Shown here: positions 35,008-44,077 of the stretch, piece by piece
How the letters are laid out: the number at the start of each line of letters is the position of its first letter
Numbering within the stretch: the first letter of the stretch is position 1
NCBI GenBank assembly: GCA_024281995.1
Contig: JAMWZW010000003.1
Coordinates: forward strand, 1 to 64,000
From: Nitrosomonas sp.
Lineage (GTDB): Bacteria; Pseudomonadota; Gammaproteobacteria; Burkholderiales; Nitrosomonadaceae
Length of the DNA stretch: 64,000 bases
Direction of reading: 5' to 3'
Position numbers and translations under genes: made by a program
The notes under the pieces: model-generated
Seen by the model: the letters and a program-made list of their open reading frames with translations, nothing else
The model's database searches: none
What the model was told of the DNA's origin: nothing

Positions 35008-37488
35008 ATGGATCAAAGCAATCGAAATATTCAACAAGGCCCAAAATCCATCTTTGTTGAGAAAGTTGAAAAAGGAGGACAGCTAAACATAACTGTTGCG
35101 GGAGAACGTCGCATCCCCCATGCCCTCACCCCGCCGCCTTTTCTCACAGAAATCTTTCTTGGGCGCCAGGATGATCTGCAGCTTATTCATGACAAATTGT
35201 TCGCTCCGGGCAGCAACTTGCTGTTGCTTGTGAACGGCGAGGGTGGTATAGGCAAGACTACCCTCGCTTCCAAGTATTACCACACTTACCAGCATGAATA
35301 CGCCCATGTCGCCTGGGTACTGAGCGAAAAAAGCATTGCCAATGCCTTGCTGCTGCTTGCTATGCCACTCGGTTTGCAGTTTGATGAGCGGCAGAATACC
35401 GCGGAGCGCCTCGAAGCGCTGCTCACTGCCTTGATGAATCTTGAAAAACCCTGCCTGCTGGTCATAGACAACGCCAACGAATTGCCTGACCTTGATGCGA
35501 ATTATCAGTATTTGCGCCGTTGCAGCAATTTCCACCTGCTGCTCACCACGCGCATCACGCATTTTGAGCAAGCTGAAGCATGCGCCATCAACGGACTACT
35601 ACAGGATGATGCCCTGGCACTTTTTGAAAAATACTATCGAGTCCTCGACGATAACGAAAAGGCACTATTCTTCCAAATCCGGGAGGCAGTGGGCGGCAAT
35701 ACGCTGGTGCTCGAACTGCTGGCTAGAAACCTGGCTGGGCAGAACCGTCTGCGGCAACGATATAGCCTGGCCAACCTGCTCGCCGACCTGCAAAGTCGGG
35801 GTTTGCTGCAACTCAGCCACTCGCAGGCCGTAGGTACTGATTACCTAAGCAAAGGCGCAATGCGCCATGAGAAGCCTGAAGCTATTATTTCCGCAATGTA
35901 TGATCTGAGCGAATTATCTGCGCAAGAAAGCGCGCTGCTCTCGGTTTTTGCTGTACTACCTGCCGAAAACGTTGCGTTTTCGATGCTCGAAACACTATTA
36001 CCCAATACCTCCTGTCTGGATGATCACTTGCTTTCCCTGAATCAAAAAGGCTGGATTGAATTTAACGAAGCAACCAAATCATTCAAATGTAGCCCGGTAG
36101 TCCAGGAATTCACGCAACAGAAAAATGTCGATCTGCGGAAGGATTGCGCTCCACTGGTAGACGCTCTAATAGAAAAATTGGACTATGAAGGTAAATCTAT
36201 CATCGGCGCCTCCTACACTGATGCATTGCTGTATGCCCGTTACGCCGAATCGACGCTATCAACATTTCAGAATCAATTGGATTATGATTTGGCGATTCTA
36301 AGTGATCGAACTGGTAGCTATTACTCCATTGTCGGCAACCTGGAAAAGAGTCAATATTTTTTTAACACCTACCAGCAGCTTTGCAAAAATCTTCTTGTAG
36401 GGACTCCCGATGATCCGAATTTAAAATCTGAGCTTGCTATTTCGTTTGAAAAACTTGGCGGTATATATACTGTTTTAGGTAATTTAAACTCCGCAATGGC
36501 TTCTTTTGAGGAGCAAAACAGGTTAGCTCAAGAACTGCACAATGACTATCCACAACACATTGAATTCAAAAATATATTGGCCATTTCATACCAAAAACTA
36601 GGCAACGTACACTACACTATTGGTGATTTGCAATTAGCCATGTTTTTTTTCAAAAAATTTAATCTGTTAGAAATAGAACTTTCGAATGATTTTCCATTAA
36701 ACTCAGAATTTAAAGCTGGTTTAGCCATTTCGTACTCAAAAATTGGCGACATATATAGTGCGCTGCGCAATTTAGTATTGGCAGCAAGATTCTTTAAAAA
36801 AGGTAACAGATATATGAAGGAGCTCTACAAAGAGTTTCCACAAAGTATAAGATTCAAAAATAAGCTGGCTGTTTCATACCAGAATCGCGGTAACATCTAT
36901 TCCGAGTTGGGTGATTTGTCGCTAGCATTAGTTTTTTTTGATCAATATTATCAACTGGAAAAAGAACTTTATCTGGATTTTCCTGATAATATCGAATTCA
37001 AAAGTGGTTTTGCTATTTCGTGTCAAAATCTTGCTAACACCTACTTCGCACTAGGGGATTCTAAACAGGCATTTACTTTCTTTGAACAGCGTCACCAGTT
37101 ACAAGAAGAACTTCATCAAAATTATCCCAAAAATGTGGAATTCAAAAATGGTGTGGCTATTTCATGTCAACATCTCGGTAATATTTATATCGCATTAGAT
37201 AATTTAGCTTCAGGATTAACTTTTTTTAAAAAATTTAATCGGCTGGCAAAAGAACTTCACCAGGATTACCCGCAACATATCAATTTCAAACATAGTTTAG
37301 CCATTTCATACTTACGACTCGGTTTGTTTCATGAGGAAAAATTCCTAGATTTGAATCAAGCAAAAATGTATTACCGTCAATCCAAAAACTTGATAATAGA
37401 ACTGGTAAATCATCACCCAGACAATGGCTCGTTCAAACAAACCCTGAACTGGGTGAGCGATAAATTACCCGATGAAGCCGATGAATAA
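35008..37488 (+). CDS. NB-ARC/STAND NLR-like protein with TPR sensor and N-terminal amyloid-type motif
   Basis: The 826-residue protein should be an NLR-type immune sensor. Residues 6-28 (RNIQQGPKSIFVEK, then GGQLNI) match the effector's C-terminus. A STAND NTPase follows: FLGR at 50-53, Walker A GEGGIGKTT at 77-85, Walker B LLVIDNANE near 152 and LLLTTR. A winged-helix-like part spans about 290-380. From about 465 there are six complete 48-residue TPR-like repeats and a seventh start (each with FKxxLAISYQxLGN), probably the ligand-sensing arm. Known bacterial NLRs of this type detect phage proteins; the trigger here is unknown. Confidence 0.85.
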   Translation: MDQSNRNIQQGPKSIFVEKVEKGGQLNITVAGERRIPHALTPPPFLTEIFLGRQDDLQLIHDKLFAPGSNLLLLVNGEGGIGKTTLASKYYHTYQHEYAHVAWVLSEKSIANALLLLAMPLGLQFDERQNTAERLEALLTALMNLEKPCLLVIDNANELPDLDANYQYLRRCSNFHLLLTTRITHFEQAEACAINGLLQDDALALFEKYYRVLDDNEKALFFQIREAVGGNTLVLELLARNLAGQNRLRQRYSLANLLADLQSRGLLQLSHSQAVGTDYLSKGAMRHEKPEAIISAMYDLSELSAQESALLSVFAVLPAENVAFSMLETLLPNTSCLDDHLLSLNQKGWIEFNEATKSFKCSPVVQEFTQQKNVDLRKDCAPLVDALIEKLDYEGKSIIGASYTDALLYARYAESTLSTFQNQLDYDLAILSDRTGSYYSIVGNLEKSQYFFNTYQQLCKNLLVGTPDDPNLKSELAISFEKLGGIYTVLGNLNSAMASFEEQNRLAQELHNDYPQHIEFKNILAISYQKLGNVHYTIGDLQLAMFFFKKFNLLEIELSNDFPLNSEFKAGLAISYSKIGDIYSALRNLVLAARFFKKGNRYMKELYKEFPQSIRFKNKLAVSYQNRGNIYSELGDLSLALVFFDQYYQLEKELYLDFPDNIEFKSGFAISCQNLANTYFALGDSKQAFTFFEQRHQLQEELHQNYPKNVEFKNGVAISCQHLGNIYIALDNLASGLTFFKKFNRLAKELHQDYPQHINFKHSLAISYLRLGLFHEEKFLDLNQAKMYYRQSKNLIIELVNHHPDNGSFKQTLNWVSDKLPDEADE

Positions 37489-37498
37489 CGCGATTATC

Positions 37499-38326
37499 TC
37501 ATCGGGCTGCAGCGATATGTGCATCCATGAATGTTCCTAGCGATTTTATCCACTCCGGTTGCATAAAAATAAAGCCGCTATTGTGTCCACCATGCAAGAA
37601 CAAAAACTCCTTCGGTTCCGGGGCTGCTTCCAGCAATCGCTGACTCTGGGCAAACGGCACGATGTCATCGTCCGGGCTATGCGCAATGAAAATCGGGCAA
37701 GTCACCGATTGCAGTGATTCCAATGTGTTGTACTTAAAACGGGTAATCCAACGTACCGGCAAGAAGGGGTAAAGCTCTGCCGCCATGTCAGGAACGGAAG
37801 TGAATGCCGAAGCCAATACCAGCAAACCAGGTTTTTCACGCGTAGCCAACCAGGCAGCTACCGCGCCACCGAGCGATTCGCCAAACAATACGACTTGCTC
37901 TGCAGCAATGCCTTGAGTCTCAGTCACATAACGCCAGACAGCCTGCGCATCCAGATAGGTGCCGGACTCGGACGCAACGCCGCTGCTTTGGCCATAGCCG
38001 CGGTAATCAAACAACAGCGTGTTATAGCCAAGCCGCTCAAACATTTTCAGATAATTGATGCGATGCGAAATATTTCCGGCATTGCCGTGAAAAAATAATA
38101 CCGTGCCCTTGGCATTGGGCGCGGATACCCACCAGCCATACAGTGTTTCACCATCACTGGTAGCGATATTGACCGGCGTATAACCAAGCCCGATGGCATC
38201 CGGCGTATAGCTGATTTTCTGCACCGGATAATAGATCAAACGCGATTGACCAAAATACACCAGTAAAACCACTGACAAGTATGTCATCACAACAACCATT
38301 ATGAGTAATTTCAATAACATAAACAT
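37499..38326 (-). CDS. Alpha/beta hydrolase (BEM46/FrsA-like)
   Basis: The 275-residue protein has an N-terminal membrane anchor (about residues 5-25) and an alpha/beta-hydrolase core: oxyanion-hole HGNAGN, nucleophile elbow GESLGGA (Ser), SPDDDIVPF (Asp) and GGHNSGF (His). The triad is complete, so a serine esterase or peptidase anchored at the cell membrane is likely. Substrate unknown. It converges with the NLR gene with a 10-bp gap. Confidence 0.85.
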   Translation of the reverse strand: MFMLLKLLIMVVVMTYLSVVLLVYFGQSRLIYYPVQKISYTPDAIGLGYTPVNIATSDGETLYGWWVSAPNAKGTVLFFHGNAGNISHRINYLKMFERLGYNTLLFDYRGYGQSSGVASESGTYLDAQAVWRYVTETQGIAAEQVVLFGESLGGAVAAWLATREKPGLLVLASAFTSVPDMAAELYPFLPVRWITRFKYNTLESLQSVTCPIFIAHSPDDDIVPFAQSQRLLEAAPEPKEFLFLHGGHNSGFIFMQPEWIKSLGTFMDAHIAAAR

Positions 38327-38345
38327 GGTTCAATGGATCCTTGGA

Positions 38346-38870
38346 TCAGGGTTGCTTAAGGTCAATTACAATATCCGCACCCAGACGGCCGGTGGTAAAT
38401 GCTGAATCACTGAATTGCGGAAAGCCGTCCGGATTTTCCGGGTTATTGGATAAACCAAAAGGTTCGCGCGGCAGCAAATTCCAGCGTTTCTTCAATTTGC
38501 GGTCTCCATCCCGGTCGTGATAAACCGCCACGGCATAAGTGCCAGGCTGGTCAAGATTCATACAAACCTTTTGCTGCCCTGCCGCCGCCGGAATTCTAAT
38601 CTTGCGCTTGCGCCCTTTCTTGAATAGAAAATTTTCCGGATCGTCGTACAATTCAACATTCAAAACACCGCCAGATCCAACGTTATTCACGGTCACGCGG
38701 ATTTGCACCGCTTCTTGGTTACAAGCATCCGGTGTTTCATGCGGTCTAATACTGAATGATTCGGAAGCGTGGATTGAAGCGCAAACCGGCAAGCCCAGCA
38801 TAACTATTAGTATGGATTGAAAAAATCGCGAAAAAATTAAATGCGTTATAGTCAATGATATGGATTTCAT
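38346..38870 (-). CDS. DUF2141 domain protein, exported
   Basis: The 174-residue protein has a signal peptide (about residues 10-32, ends VCASIHA-S). The mature part shows the DUF2141 pattern: GVLNVELYDDPENFLFKKG, PGTYAVAVYHDRDGDRKL and PFGLSNNP. DUF2141 is a beta-sandwich of unknown function in the periplasm or outer membrane. It lies 19 bp upstream of the alpha/beta hydrolase gene on the same strand and is probably in one operon with it. Confidence 0.82.
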   Translation of the reverse strand: MKSISLTITHLIFSRFFQSILIVMLGLPVCASIHASESFSIRPHETPDACNQEAVQIRVTVNNVGSGGVLNVELYDDPENFLFKKGRKRKIRIPAAAGQQKVCMNLDQPGTYAVAVYHDRDGDRKLKKRWNLLPREPFGLSNNPENPDGFPQFSDSAFTTGRLGADIVIDLKQP

Positions 38871-39013
38871 AAGAACAAAATTATTATGAAGATATTTTTT
38901 TCATCATTATTCCATAATTCGTGCTTCCAAAGCACCAAGCATACCTACTCTTAATCATTACCCGCGTATGATAAGATCTGTTCAAGGAGTGATTCAAAAT
39001 CTATATCAATCAC

Positions 39014-39499
39014 GTGAATAATAGCCGAGTTGTAAAATTTTCCCGGCAACAAGGCGCCTTAGCGCTGCTAGCTCTGCTGACTGCCTCCGGCACTTTCGCG
39101 CAGCAAGAACCGCAACCACGCCTGCCAACCATCGAAATCACCGCAGGAATGTACGTTATCCAGGCCGAAGTGGCCCGAACCAATCAGCAGCACACCATCG
39201 GACTGATGCATCGCCAGACAATGGGTGTCAACGAAGGCATGCTGTTTGTGTATCAATCATCCGAAATACGTTGTTACTGGATGCGCAATACGTTGATTCC
39301 GCTGACTATCGCATTCCTTGATGACGACGGCACGATTGTGAATCTAAAAGACATGGAGCCGCAAACCGAACGTTCAAACTGTTCAATCAAACCGGTGCGC
39401 TATGCGTTGGAAATGAATCAAGGCTGGTTCAGTGAGCGCGGCTTGAAACCTGGGTTTAAATTGCAGGGCTTGCCATTCACACCGGCAAGCGCACAATAA
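39014..39499 (+). CDS. DUF192 family exported protein
   Basis: The 161-residue protein has a signal peptide (about residues 1-30, SGTFAQ cleavage) and the DUF192 pattern: VARTNQQHTIGLMHRQTM, GMLFVYQ, CYWMRNTLIPLTIAFLDD and LEMNQGWF. Function of the family is unknown. The start is uncertain: GTG at 39014 has no nearby ribosome site, while AAGGAG at 38984-38989 is 9 nt before an in-frame ATC at 38999. The true start could be that non-AUG codon or the GTG. Confidence 0.8.
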   Translation: MNNSRVVKFSRQQGALALLALLTASGTFAQQEPQPRLPTIEITAGMYVIQAEVARTNQQHTIGLMHRQTMGVNEGMLFVYQSSEIRCYWMRNTLIPLTIAFLDDDGTIVNLKDMEPQTERSNCSIKPVRYALEMNQGWFSERGLKPGFKLQGLPFTPASAQ

Positions 39500-39537
39500 T
39501 CAGGAAAATTTTGTTATAGCTGTACTTTCGGAATGGA

Positions 39538-40857
39538 CTAATGTCCCCGTCCTCTCGCATTGCGCGGCGCGGCGGCACGATTCGTTGAAGAGCGCACCAG
39601 GTGCGCAGGCGTTTTAATCGCCGGTTTTTTAGCGGTAGACGGCTTGCGTGAAGGTGCTGCGCTGCGCCGCTCGCCACTACGGACATTCTTTTTGAGTTCG
39701 GCTTTAATCTGCGGATCCGGTTCAAAACCAGCCACGACCTGACTTGTCAGTTCATGCTTGATCAGTTTTTCAATCCCGGCAAGTAGTTTCGCTTCATCGC
39801 CGCATACCAGAGACACTGCATCGCCTTCCGCTCCGGCACGGCCGGTGCGGCCAATACGGTGCACGTAATCTTCGGGAACATTAGGAAGTTCAAAATTCAC
39901 GACATGCGGCAGCTCACTGATATCGATACCGCGTGCGGCGATATCGGTGGCAACCAGGACTTGCAGATCGCCCGCCTTAAATTTCGCCAATGCTAGCGTG
40001 CGCGCCGACTGGCTTTTGTTACCATGAATCGCAAGCGACGGAATATCGCTTTTTATCAAAAATTCTGCCAATTTATTGGCGCCATGTTTGGTGCGCGTAA
40101 ATACCAATACCTGTGACCAGCGATGGCGCTTAATCAAATGCGCCAGAAGATCGCGCTTACGCTCACGATCCACTGGGTGAACCACATGCGTAACCTTATC
40201 GGCAATGGCATTACGAGGTGCCGCTTCGATCAATACCGGCTGGTTAAGCAGATTATCCGCCAGCACCCGGATTTCATCCGAGAAGGTTGCCGAGAATAAT
40301 AAGTTCTGCCGCTGCTTGGGTAGTAACGCCAGTATTTTTTTAATATCCCGGATAAATCCCATATCGAGCATGCGATCGGCTTCATCCAACACGAGAATTT
40401 GAATCTGCGACAGGCTCAGCGTTTTTTGCTGCACATGGTCCAACAGCCGCCCGGGTGTAGCAACCAGAATATCCACCCGGCTTTTCAGGCGGGTGATTTG
40501 CGGATTGATATTCACGCCGCCGATCATCATCATCGAACTTAATTTCAAATACTTGCCATAATCCCGCACGCTTTCTTCCACCTGCGCCGCGAGTTCACGC
40601 GTCGGAACAAGAATCAAAGCCCGTATCGGTGGCCGTCCGCTGGAGGGTCCTTTGATACTTTTATCGGAAAGACGATGCAGAATAGGCAGCGTAAAACCAG
40701 CCGTTTTGCCCGTGCCGGTTTGTGCACCGGCCAATAAATCGCCGCCAGACAATACGGCCGGAATGGCTTGTGCTTGGATAGGTGTTGGTATGGTATAGCC
40801 ACGCTCAGTAACGGCACGGATAATTTCATCGGACAAGCCGAAAGTAGAAAAAGACAT
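39538..40857 (-). CDS. rhlE: DEAD-box RNA helicase RhlE
   Basis: The 439-residue ATP-dependent RNA helicase has all motifs: Q motif [20 protein letters not shown] (motif I), PTRELA (Ia), DEAD (II), SAT (III), ARGIDI (V) and HRIGRTGR (VI). A basic C-terminal tail (about residues 390-439) rich in Arg, Ser and Ala follows, as in RhlE-like proteins involved in ribosome assembly and RNA turnover. It is a lone gene. Confidence 0.93.
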   Translation of the reverse strand: MSFSTFGLSDEIIRAVTERGYTIPTPIQAQAIPAVLSGGDLLAGAQTGTGKTAGFTLPILHRLSDKSIKGPSSGRPPIRALILVPTRELAAQVEESVRDYGKYLKLSSMMMIGGVNINPQITRLKSRVDILVATPGRLLDHVQQKTLSLSQIQILVLDEADRMLDMGFIRDIKKILALLPKQRQNLLFSATFSDEIRVLADNLLNQPVLIEAAPRNAIADKVTHVVHPVDRERKRDLLAHLIKRHRWSQVLVFTRTKHGANKLAEFLIKSDIPSLAIHGNKSQSARTLALAKFKAGDLQVLVATDIAARGIDISELPHVVNFELPNVPEDYVHRIGRTGRAGAEGDAVSLVCGDEAKLLAGIEKLIKHELTSQVVAGFEPDPQIKAELKKNVRSGERRSAAPSRKPSTAKKPAIKTPAHLVRSSTNRAAAPRNARGRGH

Positions 40858-41068
40858 AAAACTCCAGGAAGGTTAATGGTCTGTCAGTCCGGTATGGCAT
40901 AACAGGCAGGAAAAGCGGATGAAGGGTATTGCCATAAATCCAAATCTTGTAAAGAGTATAATATGAGCGAACATTAAAATCTCAACAATAGCCGATAAAT
41001 TTCTTTTACTTTCCTATGTGTTTATATTTCTATTCTGCCGACCTGCTTAGCCCACCACATCTTTCGCC

Positions 41069-42217
41069 ATGAGCGAGCATCCCGTTATTCGCTGGAATGA
41101 AGCGGATGAGCAGAAATCAGCCCGCTGGCATTCGGAAAAAGGTTTGCCACCCCCCACGCGCATTGAAGTCATCGACGATCGCATGTCCGCCGATGTCGCC
41201 TACCACCTGGCTTGTGAAGGCACGGCAATGCTATGGCGCGGTGATTTCCAGAATGCCAAACTGTTGCTGCAAGCTATCGCGCGGCGCGCCGATAAAAAAC
41301 GGCCCAAACGCAAATCCAAACAAGTAACAATCACACTCGCGCAAGCCTTTCACCAGCACCGCCTGGCGCAATCGCAGCGCGCCCGTATTTTAGACAAGTT
41401 ATTGATTCCTTTTAATGCCGATCACAGTATTCCATTGCGTCGCGCGCCGGATGTTGGCTCGGCGTGTCTGGAAGCCTATGGCCCAAGTAGCGAAGCGTAT
41501 ACTGCTTCATTGCGCGAATTGCTGGGATTGATCGGGGCGCACGAATGGCGCAAGAAAGGCATTGAAATTAAGGCCCTGAATGCGCGTATCCATCCGCATT
41601 ACGGGGTTTTCGCACCGATCCGCAGCGAATATATCGAACTCGTCGCGCAAACACCATTTCCCAAGCTCATCGAAATGCAATCGCTTGCGTTCGACATCGG
41701 CACCGGTACTGGCGTGCTTGCAGCGATACTGGCGCAGCGCGGCATTCAACGCATCGTCGCCACCGATCACGACCCACGCGCGCTTGACTGCGCACGCGAT
41801 AATTTATCGCGCTTGAACTTGAATGAAACGATTGAATTGATACAAACTGATCTCTTTCCACAAGAACAAGCGGCATTGATCGTCTGCAATCCCCCGTGGA
41901 TACCGGCACGGCCCAGTTCGCCGCTGGAACAAGCGATTTTCGATCCGGACAGCCGCATGCTGCGGGGATTTCTGCAAGGCTTGCGCGATCATCTGCTGCC
42001 AGGAGGAGAAGGCTGGTTGATACTGTCCGACTTTGCCGAACATTTGGGATTACGCACCCGCAAAGAATTGCTGCAAATGATCGATGCCGCTGGCCTGCAG
42101 GTACTGTCGAAATCCGACATCAAACCGCGTCATCCAAGGGTTTCCGATACCAGCGACCCGCTGCATACCGCTCGCAATGCGGAATTGACATCGCTGTGGC
42201 GGTTAACCGCCAAGTAG
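41069..42217 (+). CDS. HemK/PrmC-like class I methyltransferase
   Basis: The 382-residue protein has a Rossmann core with SAM motif FDIGTGTGVLAAILA (about 207-222) and the NPPW motif VCNPPWIPARP (about 275), which marks N-methylation of Gln/Asn or adenine by HemK-type enzymes. The 200-residue N-terminal part (GTAMLWRGDFQNAKLLLQA) is not one I recognise in PrmC. A ribosomal-protein or RNA target is possible. It stands alone. Confidence 0.78.
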   Translation: MSEHPVIRWNEADEQKSARWHSEKGLPPPTRIEVIDDRMSADVAYHLACEGTAMLWRGDFQNAKLLLQAIARRADKKRPKRKSKQVTITLAQAFHQHRLAQSQRARILDKLLIPFNADHSIPLRRAPDVGSACLEAYGPSSEAYTASLRELLGLIGAHEWRKKGIEIKALNARIHPHYGVFAPIRSEYIELVAQTPFPKLIEMQSLAFDIGTGTGVLAAILAQRGIQRIVATDHDPRALDCARDNLSRLNLNETIELIQTDLFPQEQAALIVCNPPWIPARPSSPLEQAIFDPDSRMLRGFLQGLRDHLLPGGEGWLILSDFAEHLGLRTRKELLQMIDAAGLQVLSKSDIKPRHPRVSDTSDPLHTARNAELTSLWRLTAK

Positions 42218-42238
42218 TTTGCAACGTATAACAGTCTG

Positions 42239-42583
42239 TTAAAGTTCCGTGTATTTCTTGGCACTCCCCTTGCATTTATCCACCGGATACTTCAACGCGT
42301 TTTTCTCCAGCTTCTCCAACACAATCTGCTTCACGTCCAGATCATATTTATCGGCAAGCAGTAAAGCGAATGCCAAAACATCGGCCAATTCTTCTTTTAC
42401 TTTGTTGATGTCCGCCTGCTCGGAAGACTTCCACAAAAAAACCTCCAGCAACTCAGCGGCTTCGATATTCAACGCCATCGCCAAGTCCTTGGCATTATGA
42501 AACTGCCCCCAATCGCGCTCATCGCGGAATTTACGCAAAATTTCAGTGAGTTGTTGGATGTCGTTCACAAAATAGAGCTTCAA
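42239..42583 (-). CDS. MazG-like nucleotide pyrophosphohydrolase
   Basis: The 114-residue protein has the all-alpha NTP pyrophosphohydrolase pattern: a first helix with LRKFRDERDWGQFHNAKDLA, then EAAELLEVFLWK and EELADVLAFALLLADKYDLD, the acidic EExxE/ExxD residues that bind magnesium. Such enzymes remove non-canonical NTPs (dUTP or damaged bases). It begins 4 bp before the yoeB stop, so it may be the last gene of that operon. Confidence 0.85.
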   Translation of the reverse strand: MKLYFVNDIQQLTEILRKFRDERDWGQFHNAKDLAMALNIEAAELLEVFLWKSSEQADINKVKEELADVLAFALLLADKYDLDVKQIVLEKLEKNALKYPVDKCKGSAKKYTEL

Positions 42584-42834
42584 TAATGATAACGTAGTTG
42601 AACAATATATAAATCAGCATTCACGACTTTATAGACTATTCTATGTTCGTCATTGATTCGCCTCGACCAATAGCCTGCAAGGCCATGTTTTAGCGGTTCC
42701 GGCTTGCCTATTCCTTCAAAAGGCGCTTGCTGAATCGCTTTGATTAAACTGTGAATCCTTTTTAACGTGGATTTATCGGTTTTTTGCCAGTAAAGATAAT
42801 CCTCCCATGCATGAGGAGAAAAAATCAGATTCAT
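42580..42834 (-). CDS. yoeB: YoeB-type mRNA interferase toxin
   Basis: The 84-residue toxin has the YoeB pattern with E46, R65, H83 and Y84 at the E. coli catalytic positions (PLKHGLAGYWSRRINDEHRIVYKV and LRYHY). It binds the ribosome and cuts mRNA in the A site. Its ATG overlaps the yefM stop by 4 bp, the usual coupling. All active-site residues are present, so the module should work. Confidence 0.95.
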   Translation of the reverse strand: MNLIFSPHAWEDYLYWQKTDKSTLKRIHSLIKAIQQAPFEGIGKPEPLKHGLAGYWSRRINDEHRIVYKVVNADLYIVQLRYHY

Positions 42835-43082
42835 TCAATCAATTGCTGAGCAATGCCTTTCCCTGCTTCCAGCTCAGCGATAGATTCCAGCAGCCGCCTA
42901 GCGTTAGCGGGCGAGCGCAGTAAATACGCCGTCTCCTCCATTGCCTGGTAATCCTCCAACGATATCATGACAACCGGGGCTTCCCGCTTGCGTGTGATGA
43001 TGACAGGCGAATGATCGTTGCATACCCGTTCCATTGTCTTGGCCAAATTGGCGCGTGCTGTTGTATAACTGATCGCATCCAT
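42831..43082 (-). CDS. yefM: YefM-type antitoxin
   Basis: The 83-residue Phd/YefM protein starts MDAISYTTARANLAKTMERV, contains PVIITRKREAPVVMISLEDYQAM, and ends with the toxin-binding tail. It neutralises YoeB and represses its own promoter. A pair of TGTAC motifs lies just upstream of the ATG (43097-43115). Confidence 0.95.
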   Translation of the reverse strand: MDAISYTTARANLAKTMERVCNDHSPVIITRKREAPVVMISLEDYQAMEETAYLLRSPANARRLLESIAELEAGKGIAQQLIE

Positions 43083-43096
43083 AAAAATACCTCATT

Positions 43097-43115
43097 GGTA
43101 CAGAATTAAGTACAG
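43097..43115 (-). promoter_or_regulatory. YefM-YoeB operator-like TGTAC pair
   Basis: On the minus strand two TGTAC motifs lie 12 bp apart (TGTACTTAATTCTGTACC), directly before the yefM start. E. coli yefM is autoregulated through TGTACA cores with the same 12-bp centre distance. Here the sixth base differs (T and C). Confidence 0.55.
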
Positions 43116-43146
43116 CAAGTTTAGCATGTGAACTTATGAGGTCAAC

Positions 43147-43743
43147 TTAAATACCGCGAGCTGTTGTTCCATATTGCTGCGCCATCTCTTCAAGCTTTTC
43201 TATTCCTGCTTGATTATTCGCCAAAGCGAGTAACTCACAGCCAATAGCGAACTGTATTCCTATTTGAGTATGAATTAACCTTATCTTCTCTTCTTCTGGA
43301 TAATTCGGCTCAATTGAGTCATCAGTGATTCTTCGTAAGACATGCTCAATTCCTCCATGTGTAAGGTCGTGAAAAGCCTCGCGATTAAGCTCACAAATTT
43401 TGTGTATCCATGCTCCACCAGTCTCTTCATCATTGCCAATGGCATCCAGAAGCTTATTAAATCCAGGCAACTTATTTCCAGCAAGAAACATTTCGATTTC
43501 CTCATCCGACGCATGATTGAGTAACCACAACCCACGAACATAGGTCTCTAACATGGAGCGAGCCAAAGCCCAAGCTGGCCCCGCTAAATTAGCTTCCAAT
43601 AAAATTCTTATGGCATCACAAATATCTTGTGATTGTTGCAAAAGCGCTAATCCGGGGTTATTTGGATAATTTCTCTCATTAGTATGCCCATGAATCCATG
43701 CGCTAAGCTCTTTGGCAATCCCAAGAATCTGATTCAATACCAT
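43147..43743 (-). CDS. DUF5677/AbiV-like helical protein
   Basis: The 198-residue protein (ATG at 43743, with AAGGAAC upstream) is all helical: ILLEANLAGPAWALARSMLETYVRGLWLL is the DUF5677-like core (as broken up here at residues 54-82), followed by FNKLLDAIGN and HDLTHGG. Such proteins are found near defence and toxin-antitoxin genes, but I know no proven function. It follows a decayed DUF2442 gene with a 35-bp gap. Confidence 0.55.
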   Translation of the reverse strand: MVLNQILGIAKELSAWIHGHTNERNYPNNPGLALLQQSQDICDAIRILLEANLAGPAWALARSMLETYVRGLWLLNHASDEEIEMFLAGNKLPGFNKLLDAIGNDEETGGAWIHKICELNREAFHDLTHGGIEHVLRRITDDSIEPNYPEEEKIRLIHTQIGIQFAIGCELLALANNQAGIEKLEEMAQQYGTTARGI

Positions 43744-43778
43744 AGTTTCATGTTCCTTGATGCGTCGACTTTGACGAA

Positions 43779-44077
43779 TCATACCGGAACACGCCAAGTT
43801 CCATTCTTACCAATCTCCTCATGCAGCCACACCGGATCCAGGTCGCACCATTCGGCCAAGTGAGTGCGCCCAATTCGATACAAACTTGATTGAACAGTTT
43901 TATTTCTTTCAACGTGGTGTAAATACTGGAATTTTCACTCGAAATGAGTTGCGACATATCAACGATACCGGCCGTGCCATCGTTACAAGTCACTGAAAGG
44001 CAATAATCGGACAGTAGCGTAACAGTACACACTCGCCATGGTGCCGATACCTTTATTTCATGCTCATTTATAAACAT
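43779..44077 (-). pseudogene. Frameshifted DUF2442 gene
   Basis: The first 75 residues match DUF2442 (WRVCTVTLLSDYCLSVTCND, GIVDMSQLI, GALTWPNGA). After TWPNGA the frame goes wrong (TWIRCGCMRR). Adding one base near 43843-43846 restores ADLDPVWLHEEIGKNGTWR and a TGA at 43781-43779, which is where the family ends. So one base was lost. DUF2442 usually pairs with DUF4160 or follows toxin genes; here it overlaps the relE-like pseudogene's end by 14 bp. Confidence 0.75.

Noticed and set aside
37895-38098. Plus-strand frame inside the alpha/beta hydrolase gene
   Set aside because: Shadow of the hydrolase frame with no start signal.
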